Positions 36,253-45,730 of a stretch of 64,000 nt of DNA are shown piece after piece. Made by a program: the position numbers and the translations under genes. Position 1 is the stretch's first letter. Each line of letters starts with the position of its first letter. This DNA is from Paraburkholderia dilworthii (GTDB taxonomy: Bacteria; Pseudomonadota; Gammaproteobacteria; Burkholderiales; Burkholderiaceae), in NCBI RefSeq assembly GCF_000472525.1, contig NZ_AWZT01000014.1, forward strand, positions 56,210 through 120,209, read 5' to 3'. The notes below the pieces were generated by a model that did not search any database, was not told the DNA's origin, and saw nothing but the letters and a program-made list of their open reading frames with translations.

Positions 36253-39200
36253 CTACCCGTTGGTGCCTTCGCCCGCTTCTATGGGTGCCGCGCCAGCGCC
36301 ACCATTTGCCGTACGGTCGAGCACAGGCTTTAACGCTGTGCCAGTGTGGCTCGCGTGAATCTGGACGATCCCTTCGGGGTCCGTAGCAGCGACGATCGTT
36401 CCGCCGCCCACGCCACCTTCGGGACCGAGGTCGATGATCCAGTCCGCCTCGGCGATCACATCGAGATCGTGCTCGATCACGACGACGCTATGGCCGCCGT
36501 CGGCGAGACGATGCAGCACACGAATCAACTTCGCGACGTCGGCCATATGCAGCCCGACAGTGGGCTCGTCGAGCACATACAAGGTATGCGGCGGTTTTTG
36601 GCCGCGCCGCGTAATGTCGTCGCGCACCTTGCTCAACTCCGTGACGAGTTTGATACGCTGCGCCTCGCCGCCGGATAACGTAGGCGACGGCTGGCCAAGC
36701 GTGAGGTAACCGAGCCCCACGTCCTTCATCAACTGCAACGGATGCGCAATGTTCGAGATCGGCGCAAAGAACTCGACAGCCTCGTCGATTTCCATGATGA
36801 GCACGTCACCGATATTCTTGCCGCGCCATGTGACCGCCAACGTTTCAGGATTGAAGCGCTGCCCGTGGCAAACGTCGCAAGGCACCTTTACATCCGGCAG
36901 AAAGCTCATGCCGATGGTGCGGACACCCTGCCCTTCGCAAGCCGGGCAGCGACCCTCGCCGGTATTGAACGAGAAGCGCGATGCCGTGTAGCCCCGCGCG
37001 CGCGCTTCGAGCGTGCCGGCAAACAGCTTGCGAATCGCGTCCCACACGCCGATATACGTCGCGGGACATGAGCGCGGCGTCTTGCCGATTGGTGTCTGAT
37101 CGACTTCGAGCACGCGGTCAATGCTTTCCCAACCGGTGATCGAGTCGCACCCCTGCCAGGCATGCGTGACGTTGAGCGGCGCACGGGGCGCCGTGCGCGC
37201 AAGCACGCTCGAACGACGGTTCGCGGCGGGCTTCTCTTCTGCCGCTGCTCGCGCGCGACGCGTAGCCGGCGACGACAGCACCGAGCGCCCAACCGCGTCG
37301 AGCAAGTTGGCCATTAGCACGTCACGCGCGAGCGTGGACTTGCCCGAGCCACTGACGCCCGTCACCGCGACGAGCCGCGACAGCGGAATGCCCACCGTCA
37401 CGTTGCGCAGATTATGCAGCTTGCCGCCGTGCACGGTCAGCCAGTTCTCCGGCACCGCCGCCGCGCGTTTGCCTGGCGCCACGACTTTGCGGCGCGGCTG
37501 CAACGGATGCATGATCGGCGTGGCGAGGAACTGACCGGTCAGCGATTCTGGCTGCGCGGACAGATCGGCCACGCTGCCCTGCGCGATCAGCGTACCGCCG
37601 CGCTTGCCGGCGCCCGGCCCGATGTCGATGATGTGATCGGCCCGCCGGATCGTGTCTTCGTCGTGCTCGACGACCACGAGCGTGTTGCCCTTGTCGCCGA
37701 GCTTGCGCAGCGCGTTCAGCAGGATCTGATTGTCGCGCGGATGCAGGCCGATGGTCGGTTCGTCAAGCACATAGCAGACGCCTTGCAGGTTGCTGCCCAG
37801 TTGCGCGGCGAGGCGTATGCGCTGCGCCTCGCCGCCCGACAGACTCGGCGCCGCGCGGTCGAGGCTCAGGTAACCGAGCCCGACTTCTTCGAGAAACTGC
37901 AAACGGCTGCCGATTTCGCTGATCACATCACGCGCAATCTCTGCGTCGCGGCCTGTCATCTGCAAACCGTCGATCCACGCGCGCGTGTCCGAGACGGTCC
38001 ATTGCGCGACGTCGGTTATCGCGTGAGCGTCGAACGTGACCGCGCGCGCGGTCGGATTCAGACGTGTGCCCACGCAATCCGGACACGGTTCGTCGACAAG
38101 CCCTTCGGGCTCCTGCTCCTCCGACGGCAAACTCTGTTCGCGGCCTCGATTGTCGTCGACCACGACCGTGTCGTCGTACGCGGCGCGTTGTTCGCGCGTG
38201 AGCGCGAGCCCTGTGCCGACGCAGGTCGTGCACCAGCCGTGCTTACTGTTGTACGAGAACATGCGCGGATCGAGCTCGGGATAGCTCGTACCGCACACCG
38301 GGCAGGCCCGCTTGGTGGACAGCACCTTCACTGCGCCGAGCTTCGCGGTAGGCAGCCCGCCGTTGATTGCGTCATGCAGGCCGTCGAGCGGCGCGAGCAG
38401 ATGCATCACGCCCTTGCCGACTTCCAGCGTCTGATCGAGCGCGTGACGCAGTTGCGCCTCGTTGTCCGCCGACACGATTGTGTCCGCGACCGGCAATTCA
38501 ATGGTGTGCTCGCGGAAGCGGTCGAGCTTCGGCCACGGATCCACCGGCACGAATTCGCCGTCCACCCGCAGATGCGTATTGCCGCGCGCCTTCGCCCATT
38601 TCGCGAGATCGGTGTACACGCCCTTGCGGTTGACCACGAGCGGCGCGAGGAACCCGACATGCTGGCCCTTATGGTCGCGCAGCAATTGCGCCGCGATCGA
38701 CTCGACACTTTGCGACGTAACCGGCGTGCCGTCATGAATGCAATGCTGCAAACCGAGCTTCACATACAGCAGGCGGAGAAAGTGCCACACCTCGGAGGTG
38801 GTCGCCACGGTACTCTTGCGGCCGCCGCGCGACAGACGCTGTTCGATCGCAACCGTCGGCGGGATGCCGTACACGGCGTCGACCTCGGGCCGCCCGGCGG
38901 GTTGCACGATGGATCGCGCGTACGCATTGAGCGATTCCAGATAACGGCGCTGCCCTTCGTGGAAAAGAATGTCGAACGCGAGCGTGGATTTGCCCGAACC
39001 CGACACACCAGTGATGACATTGAACTTGCCGTGCGGAATGTCGACGTCGAGCGCTTTCAGGTTGTGCTCGCGCGCATTGACGATGCGCACGACATCTTCG
39101 CCCTCGATCGCCCGACGCGCGCGCGCAGCGCTCAGCGCCTTCTGCAACGGAATGCCTTGTGTGGCCGCTGCGTCAGGCTTCGCCGCCGCGCTCATCGCGC

Positions 39201-42200
39201 GGTCGTATTGCAACAGCGCTTCGCCGGTATGCGATTCAGGGCAGCGCTTGACGTCTTCCGGCGTGCCGGCGCACAGCACGCGGCCACCGCCGTCGCCGCC
39301 TTCTGGACCGAGGTCGATGATCCAGTCGGCTGCGCGAATCACGTCGAGATTGTGTTCGATAACGATCAGCGAATGGCCGCTTGCCAGGAGCTTGCCGAAC
39401 GCCTGCATCAGCTTGGCGATGTCGTCGAAGTGCAGGCCGGTGGTCGGCTCGTCGAACATGAAAAGCCGTTTGGCGACTGCCTGCTTCGCGCCGCGCGCAC
39501 TGCGCGCCTGCGCCGATTCCGCAAGAAAGCCCGCGAGCTTGAGCCGCTGTGCTTCGCCGCCCGACAACGTGGGCACCGGCTGACCGAGTTTCACATACTC
39601 CAGGCCCACGTCGACGATGGGCTGTAGCACGCGCAATACTTCGGCGTCCTTCGCGAAGAACGCAGCGGCCTCGCTGACGGTCAGTTCCAATACGTCTGCA
39701 ATGCTCAACGCACGCGCGGGTTCGCCGCGCTCGATCTTCACTTCGAGCAGTTCCGCACGATAACGACGGCCGTCGCAGTCCGGACAGCGCAAATACACGT
39801 CGCTCAGGAACTGCATTTCGATATGTTCGAAGCCCGAGCCGCCGCAAGTCGGGCAACGCCCGTCGCCCGAGTTGAAGCTGAACATGCCCGGCCCATAGCC
39901 GCGTTGCTGTGCAAGCGGCGCCTTCGCGAACAGTTTGCGGATTTCGTCGAACGCGCCCACGTAGCTGGCCGGATTCGAGCGCGCGGTTTTGCCGATCGGC
40001 GACTGGTCGACGAACACGACGTCGGTCACCTGGTCCGCGCCGGTCAGACTCCGGAATGCACCGGGCGACTCGGTGGCAAGACCGAAGTGCCGTGCCATAG
40101 CCGGGTACAACACGTCTTGCAGCAACGTGGATTTGCCCGAGCCCGATACGCCTGTCACGCAGACGAGCCGCTGCAACGGAATGTCCACCGTGACGTCGCG
40201 CAGATTATGTTCGGTCGCGCCTTCGAGCACGATGCGCGGGGTGCTCGCCTCCACCGGGCGCTGCGACCAGTGCGCCGCGTCTGCCACGTGCCGGCGGCCA
40301 CCGAGGTACTCGCCCGTCAGCGTGCCGGATGAGCGGATCGCCTCGGGCACGCCGTCGTAAATGATCGAACCGCCGCGCTCGCCCGGTCCCGGGCCCATGT
40401 CGATCAGACGATCCGCCGCCAGCATGACCGACGGATCGTGCTCGACCACCACCAGCGTATTACCCGCGTCCCGCAGACGGTGCATGGCCTCGACGATCCG
40501 GTTCAGATCGCGCGGATGCAGGCCGATGCTCGGCTCGTCGAGCACGAACAGCGTTTTCGTGAGCGAGGTGCCGAGCGCCGTTGTGAGATTGATCCGCTGC
40601 ACTTCGCCGCCCGACAGAGTGCGGCTTTGGCGGTCAAGCGTCAGATAACCGAGCCCGACGTCGCACAGATATTTGAGGCGCGTGCGCACTTCAGCGAGCA
40701 GCAGCTTGAGCGCGTCGTCCAGCAAGGCGCTCGGCAAGCTGATTTCGTCGAAGAAGCGGCGGATGCGCTCGATCGGCATCAGCATCAGGTCGTGTAGGGT
40801 GAGACCGGGCAGCGCTTCCAGTTGCGCACGGTTCCATTCCACGCCGCGCGGCATGAAGCGCTGCGCGGGCGCCAGCACTTCATCGGCATTCGCCTTGCTG
40901 CCGAGGCGCCACAATAGCGATTCGGTTTTCAGGCGCGCGCCGCCGCAGGTTTCGCATGGCGTATAGCTGCGGTACTTCGACAGCAGCACGCGAATATGCA
41001 TCTTGTACGCCTTCGATTCGAGATATTCGAAGAAGCGTTTCACGCCGTACCAATGGCTTTGCCACTTGCCGTTCCAGTCGGGCGAACCGTTGATGACCCA
41101 GTCGCGCTCCGCGTCCGTCAGTTCGCCCCACGGCGTGCCGCGGCGAATTCCGGCCTTCGCTGCATAGCGCATCAGATCGTCCTGACACTCCTTCCATGCC
41201 GGCGTTTGCATCGGCTTGATTGCGCCGTCGCTCAGCGTCTTGCGCGCGTCCGGGATCACGAGACCGAGATCGACGCCGATCACGCGGCCGAATCCACGGC
41301 AGACCTCGCACGCGCCGTAGGCCGAGTTGAACGAGAACAGCGCCGGTTGTGGGTCCGCGTAACGCAGATCGCTCTCCGGGCTATGCAGCCCTGTGGAGAA
41401 GCGCCAGATGTGCGGCTCGGGCGGCTGCGCTTCCGGCGCTTGCGGCACTTCCGGAGCGCTCGGCAGCACATAAATATTGACGCGCCCGCCGCCGCGCTTG
41501 AGCGACGCTTCGATCGCTTCGATCACCCGCTGCTTGTCGGCCTGGCGCAGGCGGAAACGGTCCGCGACGACATCCAGCAGCTTGCGCTTGCCGGTAGGCG
41601 AATCGACCTCGCGCTGCGCCTGCACGCGCGTATAGCCGCTTGCCGAAAGCCACTGCTCGACTTCCTGCTCCGACGCGGACTCCGGCAATTCGACCGGAAA
41701 CGTAACGACGAGCCGGGGATCGTCCTGCTCCGTGCGCGCCAGCAGATCGGCGTAGATCGTCTCAGGCGTGTCGTGGCGGACCTGGCGCGCCGTCTTGCGG
41801 TCGAACAGCTCAGCCGCGCGCGCGTAGAGCAGCTTCAGGTGGTCGTTGAGCTCCGTCATGGTGCCGACGGTGGAGCGCGAACTGCGCACCGGATTGGTCT
41901 GGTCGATCGCGATGGCGGGCGGCACGCCGTCGACCCGGTCGACTTGCGGCCGGTCCATGCGATCCAGGAACTGCCGCGCGTAGGCGCTAAAGGTTTCGAC
42001 GTAACGCCGCTGCCCTTCTGCGTAGAGCGTGTCGAACACGAGGCTCGACTTGCCGGAGCCAGACGGGCCGGTGACGACCGTCATTTCGCCGGTTTTCACG
42101 TCGAGATCGACGTTCTTCAGGTTGTGCTGGCGCGCGCCGCGAATCTTGATGATGCCGTTGGATGACAATTTTTCGACCGTCTGAATGAGTGGGCCACCTC

Positions 42201-42204
42201 TCAC
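36253..42204 (-). CDS. uvrA: double-length excinuclease ABC subunit UvrA (tandem UvrA fusion)
   Basis: A protein of about 1983 aa made of two UvrA-like halves in one chain, roughly twice the usual 940 aa. Four P-loops are visible (GPSGSGKSSL near residue 45, then three GVSGSGKSTL copies) with four signatures (TLSGGEVQR, TLSGGEAQR, SLSGGEAQR, TLSGGEAQR). Zinc-type CxxC pairs appear in CPTCGGSGFEH, CPVCGTSYPEL and CPACEGQGVRT. UvrA recognises distorted DNA in nucleotide excision repair. Long UvrA forms of this kind are known in Burkholderiales beside a normal uvrA. The GTG at 42204 has GAGG 5 bases upstream; the open frame begins at a TTG at 42225. A LexA box lies about 80 bases upstream. Confidence 0.93.
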   Translation of the reverse strand: MRGGPLIQTVEKLSSNGIIKIRGARQHNLKNVDLDVKTGEMTVVTGPSGSGKSSLVFDTLYAEGQRRYVETFSAYARQFLDRMDRPQVDRVDGVPPAIAIDQTNPVRSSRSTVGTMTELNDHLKLLYARAAELFDRKTARQVRHDTPETIYADLLARTEQDDPRLVVTFPVELPESASEQEVEQWLSASGYTRVQAQREVDSPTGKRKLLDVVADRFRLRQADKQRVIEAIEASLKRGGGRVNIYVLPSAPEVPQAPEAQPPEPHIWRFSTGLHSPESDLRYADPQPALFSFNSAYGACEVCRGFGRVIGVDLGLVIPDARKTLSDGAIKPMQTPAWKECQDDLMRYAAKAGIRRGTPWGELTDAERDWVINGSPDWNGKWQSHWYGVKRFFEYLESKAYKMHIRVLLSKYRSYTPCETCGGARLKTESLLWRLGSKANADEVLAPAQRFMPRGVEWNRAQLEALPGLTLHDLMLMPIERIRRFFDEISLPSALLDDALKLLLAEVRTRLKYLCDVGLGYLTLDRQSRTLSGGEVQRINLTTALGTSLTKTLFVLDEPSIGLHPRDLNRIVEAMHRLRDAGNTLVVVEHDPSVMLAADRLIDMGPGPGERGGSIIYDGVPEAIRSSGTLTGEYLGGRRHVADAAHWSQRPVEASTPRIVLEGATEHNLRDVTVDIPLQRLVCVTGVSGSGKSTLLQDVLYPAMARHFGLATESPGAFRSLTGADQVTDVVFVDQSPIGKTARSNPASYVGAFDEIRKLFAKAPLAQQRGYGPGMFSFNSGDGRCPTCGGSGFEHIEMQFLSDVYLRCPDCDGRRYRAELLEVKIERGEPARALSIADVLELTVSEAAAFFAKDAEVLRVLQPIVDVGLEYVKLGQPVPTLSGGEAQRLKLAGFLAESAQARSARGAKQAVAKRLFMFDEPTTGLHFDDIAKLMQAFGKLLASGHSLIVIEHNLDVIRAADWIIDLGPEGGDGGGRVLCAGTPEDVKRCPESHTGEALLQYDRAMSAAAKPDAAATQGIPLQKALSAARARRAIEGEDVVRIVNAREHNLKALDVDIPHGKFNVITGVSGSGKSTLAFDILFHEGQRRYLESLNAYARSIVQPAGRPEVDAVYGIPPTVAIEQRLSRGGRKSTVATTSEVWHFLRLLYVKLGLQHCIHDGTPVTSQSVESIAAQLLRDHKGQHVGFLAPLVVNRKGVYTDLAKWAKARGNTHLRVDGEFVPVDPWPKLDRFREHTIELPVADTIVSADNEAQLRHALDQTLEVGKGVMHLLAPLDGLHDAINGGLPTAKLGAVKVLSTKRACPVCGTSYPELDPRMFSYNSKHGWCTTCVGTGLALTREQRAAYDDTVVVDDNRGREQSLPSEEQEPEGLVDEPCPDCVGTRLNPTARAVTFDAHAITDVAQWTVSDTRAWIDGLQMTGRDAEIARDVISEIGSRLQFLEEVGLGYLSLDRAAPSLSGGEAQRIRLAAQLGSNLQGVCYVLDEPTIGLHPRDNQILLNALRKLGDKGNTLVVVEHDEDTIRRADHIIDIGPGAGKRGGTLIAQGSVADLSAQPESLTGQFLATPIMHPLQPRRKVVAPGKRAAAVPENWLTVHGGKLHNLRNVTVGIPLSRLVAVTGVSGSGKSTLARDVLMANLLDAVGRSVLSSPATRRARAAAEEKPAANRRSSVLARTAPRAPLNVTHAWQGCDSITGWESIDRVLEVDQTPIGKTPRSCPATYIGVWDAIRKLFAGTLEARARGYTASRFSFNTGEGRCPACEGQGVRTIGMSFLPDVKVPCDVCHGQRFNPETLAVTWRGKNIGDVLIMEIDEAVEFFAPISNIAHPLQLMKDVGLGYLTLGQPSPTLSGGEAQRIKLVTELSKVRDDITRRGQKPPHTLYVLDEPTVGLHMADVAKLIRVLHRLADGGHSVVVIEHDLDVIAEADWIIDLGPEGGVGGGTIVAATDPEGIVQIHASHTGTALKPVLDRTANGGAGAAPIEAGEGTNG

Positions 42205-42286
42205 GGACGCCTCGCGACCGCGCAAGTTCAGTGCGAGCGGGCGGCGAGGAACTCACGCCGCGGCCCGCTTGCAGTTGAACACTATA

Positions 42287-42302
42287 CTGTATATTTATAC
42301 AG
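42287..42302. promoter_or_regulatory. LexA (SOS) box upstream of the double uvrA
   Basis: CTGTATATTTATACAG fits the CTGT-N8-ACAG LexA consensus with both half-sites perfect and an AT-only centre. It lies between the SSB-like gene and uvrA on the minus strand, next to TATAGT (42286-42281), a good -10 candidate. Damage-induced expression of uvrA is the expected outcome. Confidence 0.9.
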
Positions 42303-42394
42303 TTTTCCACGACGTGCATTCGCTGCATGTGTCGCACGTCAGACGGCAGCGGCGCCTCGCGTGGCGAGCGCCGTGCCGCGCGCCATTTGAGGCG

Positions 42395-42712
42395 TCAGGC
42401 GTCGCTTTCCTTGCGCCCTTCATAGGCTGTCAGAAGCTTGTGGGCGACCATGTCGACGGCCGGTTTGACAAGACCGTTCTTGTCCGTCCACACCTTGGGC
42501 GTGAGCGCCCCGCTCAACGCGATGCTGTCCGCATCGCTCAAGGCGAGCAGCGCGGTTTGCACGTCGCTGTCGAATGCAATGACGTTGACGAAAATCGTGT
42601 CGCCGTCATTGGTGGCCGCGCGCACCTTGCAGGTCACGAAGCGCGTGCCGTTTTGCCCCGTGCGAAGCTGCGCCTCGCCATATAAGCGCCCGCTCACCAG
42701 TCCATCGATCAT
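42395..42712 (-). CDS. short single-stranded DNA-binding-like (OB-fold) protein
   Basis: A 105-aa protein starting MIDGLVSGRLYGEAQLRTGQ. It resembles an SSB OB-fold core: RFVTCKVRAATNDGDTIFVN followed by VIAFDSDVQTALLALSDADS and ALSGALTPKVW. The acidic C-terminal tip (KESDA) is short and lacks the DIPF-type tail of true SSB, so it may be a specialised relative rather than the housekeeping protein. The ATG at 42712 is preceded by GGAGCAGCAA. It lies upstream of the double uvrA on the same strand, with the LexA box between them. A repair role is inferred from this neighbourhood. Confidence 0.82.
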   Translation of the reverse strand: MIDGLVSGRLYGEAQLRTGQNGTRFVTCKVRAATNDGDTIFVNVIAFDSDVQTALLALSDADSIALSGALTPKVWTDKNGLVKPAVDMVAHKLLTAYEGRKESDA

Positions 42713-42790
42713 TTGCTGCTCCGTTGATTGCAGATAACGCACACGATGTGCGGCGCATATGATCCCACGAGAGCGCGCGCCGCCGCGCAT

Positions 42791-43687
42791 TCACGCGCTG
42801 CCCGCCGCCTCGAAGATATCGCGCAGCCATTGCGCGAACACGCGCACGCGCGACGACAGTTGCCGATTCTGCGGATACAGCACGGACACCGGCATCGGCG
42901 GCGGCGGGAAGTCGGCGAGAATGATCTTCAGACGCCCGGTCGCCAGTTCGTCCGCCACGCGGTAGCGCGGCACCTGGACAATACCTAGCCCGGCCACCGC
43001 CGAGCCTGTGTAGAGTTCGACGCCCGTCACGGACACCGCGCCGGGCAGGAGCATCGGCATAACGCGGCCTTCGACGCTGAACTCCAGCGGCACCGGTTTG
43101 CCCGTCGCGCTCGACACATAGTTGACCGCGCGGTGCGTGCCGAGCGCCGACGGATCGGCGGGCTCACCATATTTGTTCAGATAGGCCGGGCTTGCCACTG
43201 TCACTTGCGGCAGTTGCGCGACGCGGCGCGCCACCATCGACGAATCTTGCAGGTTGCCGGCTCGCAGCACGCAGTCGATGCCTTCGCGCACCAGGTCGAC
43301 CAGACGGTCGTCTTCGCCGATTGTCAGCTCGATGCCGGGGTGGCGTGCGAGGAACGCCGGCAGCGCCGGCACCACGAAGTGCCGCGCGAGCGTGCCTTGC
43401 AGATTCACGCGCAACAGCCCCTTGGGCGCGAGGTTGGAGAACGAGCCCTCGGCGTCTTCCATATCGGCGATGAGCCGCACGCAGCGCCCGTAATACGCCT
43501 GCCCGTCGGGCGTCAGGCGAACCGTGCGCGTGGTGCGCTCGAGCAGCCGCGCGCCGAGCCGCTCCTCCATACGCTTGACGAGGTTCGTGACGGTCGCGCG
43601 CGGAATCTGCAAGTCGTCGGACGCGCGCGTGAAGCTTTGCCGCTCGGCGACCCGCACGAAAACACGCATTTCCTCGAAACGGTCCAT
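42791..43687 (-). CDS. LysR family transcriptional regulator
   Basis: A 298-aa LysR-type regulator of the common MDRFEEMRVFVRVAERQSFT type, with HTH ASDDLQIPRATVTNLVKRME at about residues 22-41 and effector domain from about residue 90. It is divergent from an SDR oxidoreductase gene, with 119 bp between, and is probably its regulator. An upstream in-frame start at 43732 adds 15 residues but puts the HTH at an unusual depth, so 43687 was chosen. Confidence 0.9.
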   Translation of the reverse strand: MDRFEEMRVFVRVAERQSFTRASDDLQIPRATVTNLVKRMEERLGARLLERTTRTVRLTPDGQAYYGRCVRLIADMEDAEGSFSNLAPKGLLRVNLQGTLARHFVVPALPAFLARHPGIELTIGEDDRLVDLVREGIDCVLRAGNLQDSSMVARRVAQLPQVTVASPAYLNKYGEPADPSALGTHRAVNYVSSATGKPVPLEFSVEGRVMPMLLPGAVSVTGVELYTGSAVAGLGIVQVPRYRVADELATGRLKIILADFPPPPMPVSVLYPQNRQLSSRVRVFAQWLRDIFEAAGSA

Positions 43688-43806
43688 AGGCAACGCACCT
43701 ATTGTTAAAGCGAATGGAATGATGATGGCCACTCTAACCCGATTATCTCGAAGCCGAAAGCGTCCATCATTCAGTTACCCACTCAATACCGAAAAGGAAA
43801 CGCACC

Positions 43807-44550
43807 ATGAACACCGTCAGAAACGCTCAAATCGCTATCGTTACCGGCGCATCGCGCGGCATTGGCGCCGCCATTGCACGACGCCTGTCGAACGACGGTT
43901 TTGCCGTCGTCGTCAACTACGCATCGAGTTCCAATGAAGCCGATGCGCTCGTCGCCGAGCTCAACGCGGCGGACGGCCGGGCAATCGCGGTGAAGGCCGA
44001 TGTGTCGAAAGCCGGCGACGTGCGCCGCATGTTCGATACCGCCGAGCAGCAACTGGGCAAAGTGGATGTGCTGGTCAACAACGCCGGCGTGATCAAGCCG
44101 ACGCCGCTTGCCGACACCAGCGACGAACTGTACGACCGCACATTCGACATCAACGTGCGGGGCACCTTCAACACGTTGCGCGAAGCGGCGGGCCGCATGA
44201 ACGACGGTGGACGCATCGTCAATTTTTCGAGCACGACCGTCGCGCTGAACATGCCCGGCTACGCGATCTACAGTGCGAGCAAGGCTGCGGTGGAAACGTT
44301 CACGCACGTGTTCGCGAAGGAACTGCGCGGGCGCAACATCACGGTGAACGCGGTGGCGCCGGGTCCGGTTGCGACGGCGCTGTTTTTCGACGGCAAGACC
44401 GACGAGCAGATCCAGCACTTCGCGAAGATGCCGCCGCTGGAACGCCTCGGGCAACCGGGAGACATTGCGTCGGTGGTGGCTTTCCTCGCGAGCCCGGAAG
44501 CCGGCTGGGTCAACGGTCAGGTACTGCGGGCGAACGGCGGGCTGGCTTGA
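43807..44550 (+). CDS. SDR family oxidoreductase
   Basis: A 247-aa classical short-chain dehydrogenase/reductase. The cofactor motif TGASRGIG lies at about residues 15-22, NNAG near 90, the catalytic Ser in IVNFSST, and YxxxK in YAIYSASKAAVETF near residue 155. The N-terminal acidic/basic pattern after beta-2 (NYASSSNEAD) suggests NADP(H) use. The closest style is the 3-oxoacyl-ACP reductase/glucose dehydrogenase-like group, but no substrate can be claimed. The ribosome site AAAGGAAA lies before the ATG. It is divergent from a LysR regulator. Confidence 0.92.
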   Translation: MNTVRNAQIAIVTGASRGIGAAIARRLSNDGFAVVVNYASSSNEADALVAELNAADGRAIAVKADVSKAGDVRRMFDTAEQQLGKVDVLVNNAGVIKPTPLADTSDELYDRTFDINVRGTFNTLREAAGRMNDGGRIVNFSSTTVALNMPGYAIYSASKAAVETFTHVFAKELRGRNITVNAVAPGPVATALFFDGKTDEQIQHFAKMPPLERLGQPGDIASVVAFLASPEAGWVNGQVLRANGGLA

Positions 44551-44583
44551 CGTGGTTGACGCGAATCTGGGCCGCTCTGTGAG

Positions 44584-44609
44584 GGATCGGGTCGATTCCG
44601 GCCCGATCC
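44584..44609. terminator. hairpin between convergent SDR and aldo/keto reductase genes
   Basis: GGATCGGG and CCCGATCC form perfect 8-bp arms around a 10-base loop in the convergent gap. No T-run follows on either strand, so it is only a possible terminator. Confidence 0.4.
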
Positions 44610-44664
44610 GACGCGATAAAAAGCCGCCTGACTAACGCCTCACGACGCGCTGCGAGTTGCGCGC

Positions 44665-45690
44665 TTACACCGCTTTTGGATTGCGCTCAGCGAACCCTTC
44701 CTGATGCCAGTACGGATAAGCCTGCCGCACGGCGCTCGCGGCGTCGAGCCTCGCGACCTGCTCGGGCGTCAGATTCCAGCCGACCGCGCCGAGGTTTTGC
44801 CGCAGTTGCTCCTCATTGCGAGCGCCGATCAGCACGGTCGACACCGTCGGACGCTGCAACAGCCAGTTCAGTGCAATCTGCGGCACCGTCTTGCCGGTTT
44901 CGACAGCGATCTCGTCGATCGCGTCCAGCACGCGGTACAGATATTCTTCCGGCACCGGCGGGCCCATGTCGGCGGTCTTGTGCAAGCGGCTCGTGTCCGG
45001 CAACGGCTGGCCGCGCTTGATCTTGCCGGTTAGACGTCCCCAGCCGAGCGGGCTCCACACCACCGCGCCCACGCCCTGATCGACGCCGAGCGGCATCAGC
45101 TCCCACTCGTAATCGCGCCCGACGAGCGAGTAGTACGTCTGGTTCGCGACATAGCGCGGATAGCCATAGCGGTCCGCCGTGTCCAGCGACTTCATCAGAT
45201 GCCAGCCTGAAAAGTTCGACACGCCGGTGTAGCGGATCTTGCCGGCGCGCACCAGGTCGTCGAGCGTGGACAGCACTTCTGCTACCGGCGTTCTGGCGTC
45301 GAAACCATGCAGTTGAAAAAGATCGATGTAATCGGTTTGCAAGCGCTTGAGCGCGGCGTCGACGGCCTGAATCAGATGAAAGCGCGACGAGCCGACGTTG
45401 TTCGGACCGTCGTCGAAACGGAAGGTCGCCTTGGTCGAGATGATCGCTTTGTCGCGCTTGCCTTTCAGCGCTTCACCGAGCACCGACTCCGAAGCGCCGC
45501 GCGAATAGATGTCGGCGGTATCGAACATCGTCACGCCTGCATCGAGGCAGATGTCGATCAGACGCCGCGCTTCATCGACGTCGGTCGAGCCCCACGCCTG
45601 AAAAAATTCGCCCTTGCCGCCGAACGTGCCCGTGCCGAAACTCAGCACCGGCACCTTGAAACCGGATGCACCCAGATGTCTGTATTCCAT
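44665..45690 (-). CDS. aldo/keto reductase
   Basis: A 341-aa NADPH-dependent TIM-barrel oxidoreductase. The catalytic set appears in order: Asp and Tyr in TMFDTADIYSRGASE near residues 55-65, Lys in KAIISTKATF near 85, and His in IDLFQLHGFD near 130. The cofactor end shows STVLIGARNEEQL near residue 290. It starts MEYRHLGASGFKVPVLSFGT, the usual AKR opening. Substrate is unknown. It is transcribed after the TPR protein gene on the same strand with a 40-bp gap, so co-transcription is possible. Confidence 0.93.
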   Translation of the reverse strand: MEYRHLGASGFKVPVLSFGTGTFGGKGEFFQAWGSTDVDEARRLIDICLDAGVTMFDTADIYSRGASESVLGEALKGKRDKAIISTKATFRFDDGPNNVGSSRFHLIQAVDAALKRLQTDYIDLFQLHGFDARTPVAEVLSTLDDLVRAGKIRYTGVSNFSGWHLMKSLDTADRYGYPRYVANQTYYSLVGRDYEWELMPLGVDQGVGAVVWSPLGWGRLTGKIKRGQPLPDTSRLHKTADMGPPVPEEYLYRVLDAIDEIAVETGKTVPQIALNWLLQRPTVSTVLIGARNEEQLRQNLGAVGWNLTPEQVARLDAASAVRQAYPYWHQEGFAERNPKAV

Positions 45691-45730
45691 TGATGAATCT
45701 CCGTGGCATAGCCGTCGTTGAAACGGAGGT

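Noticed and set aside
37414-39627. A 737-codon plus-strand open frame over uvrA
   Set aside because: Antisense to the well-supported UvrA gene; translation shows no domain and only low-complexity Arg/His/Gln-rich sequence.
42281-42302. LexA box considered as a chance AT-rich palindrome
   Set aside because: Both half-sites are perfect, it adjoins a -10-like TATAGT, and it lies just upstream of a repair gene, so it was kept as a real site.
43722-43770. ATGATGG/CCATCAT inverted repeat between LysR and SDR genes
   Set aside because: Arms are only 7 bp with a 35-base spacer, too weak to call as an operator without further evidence.
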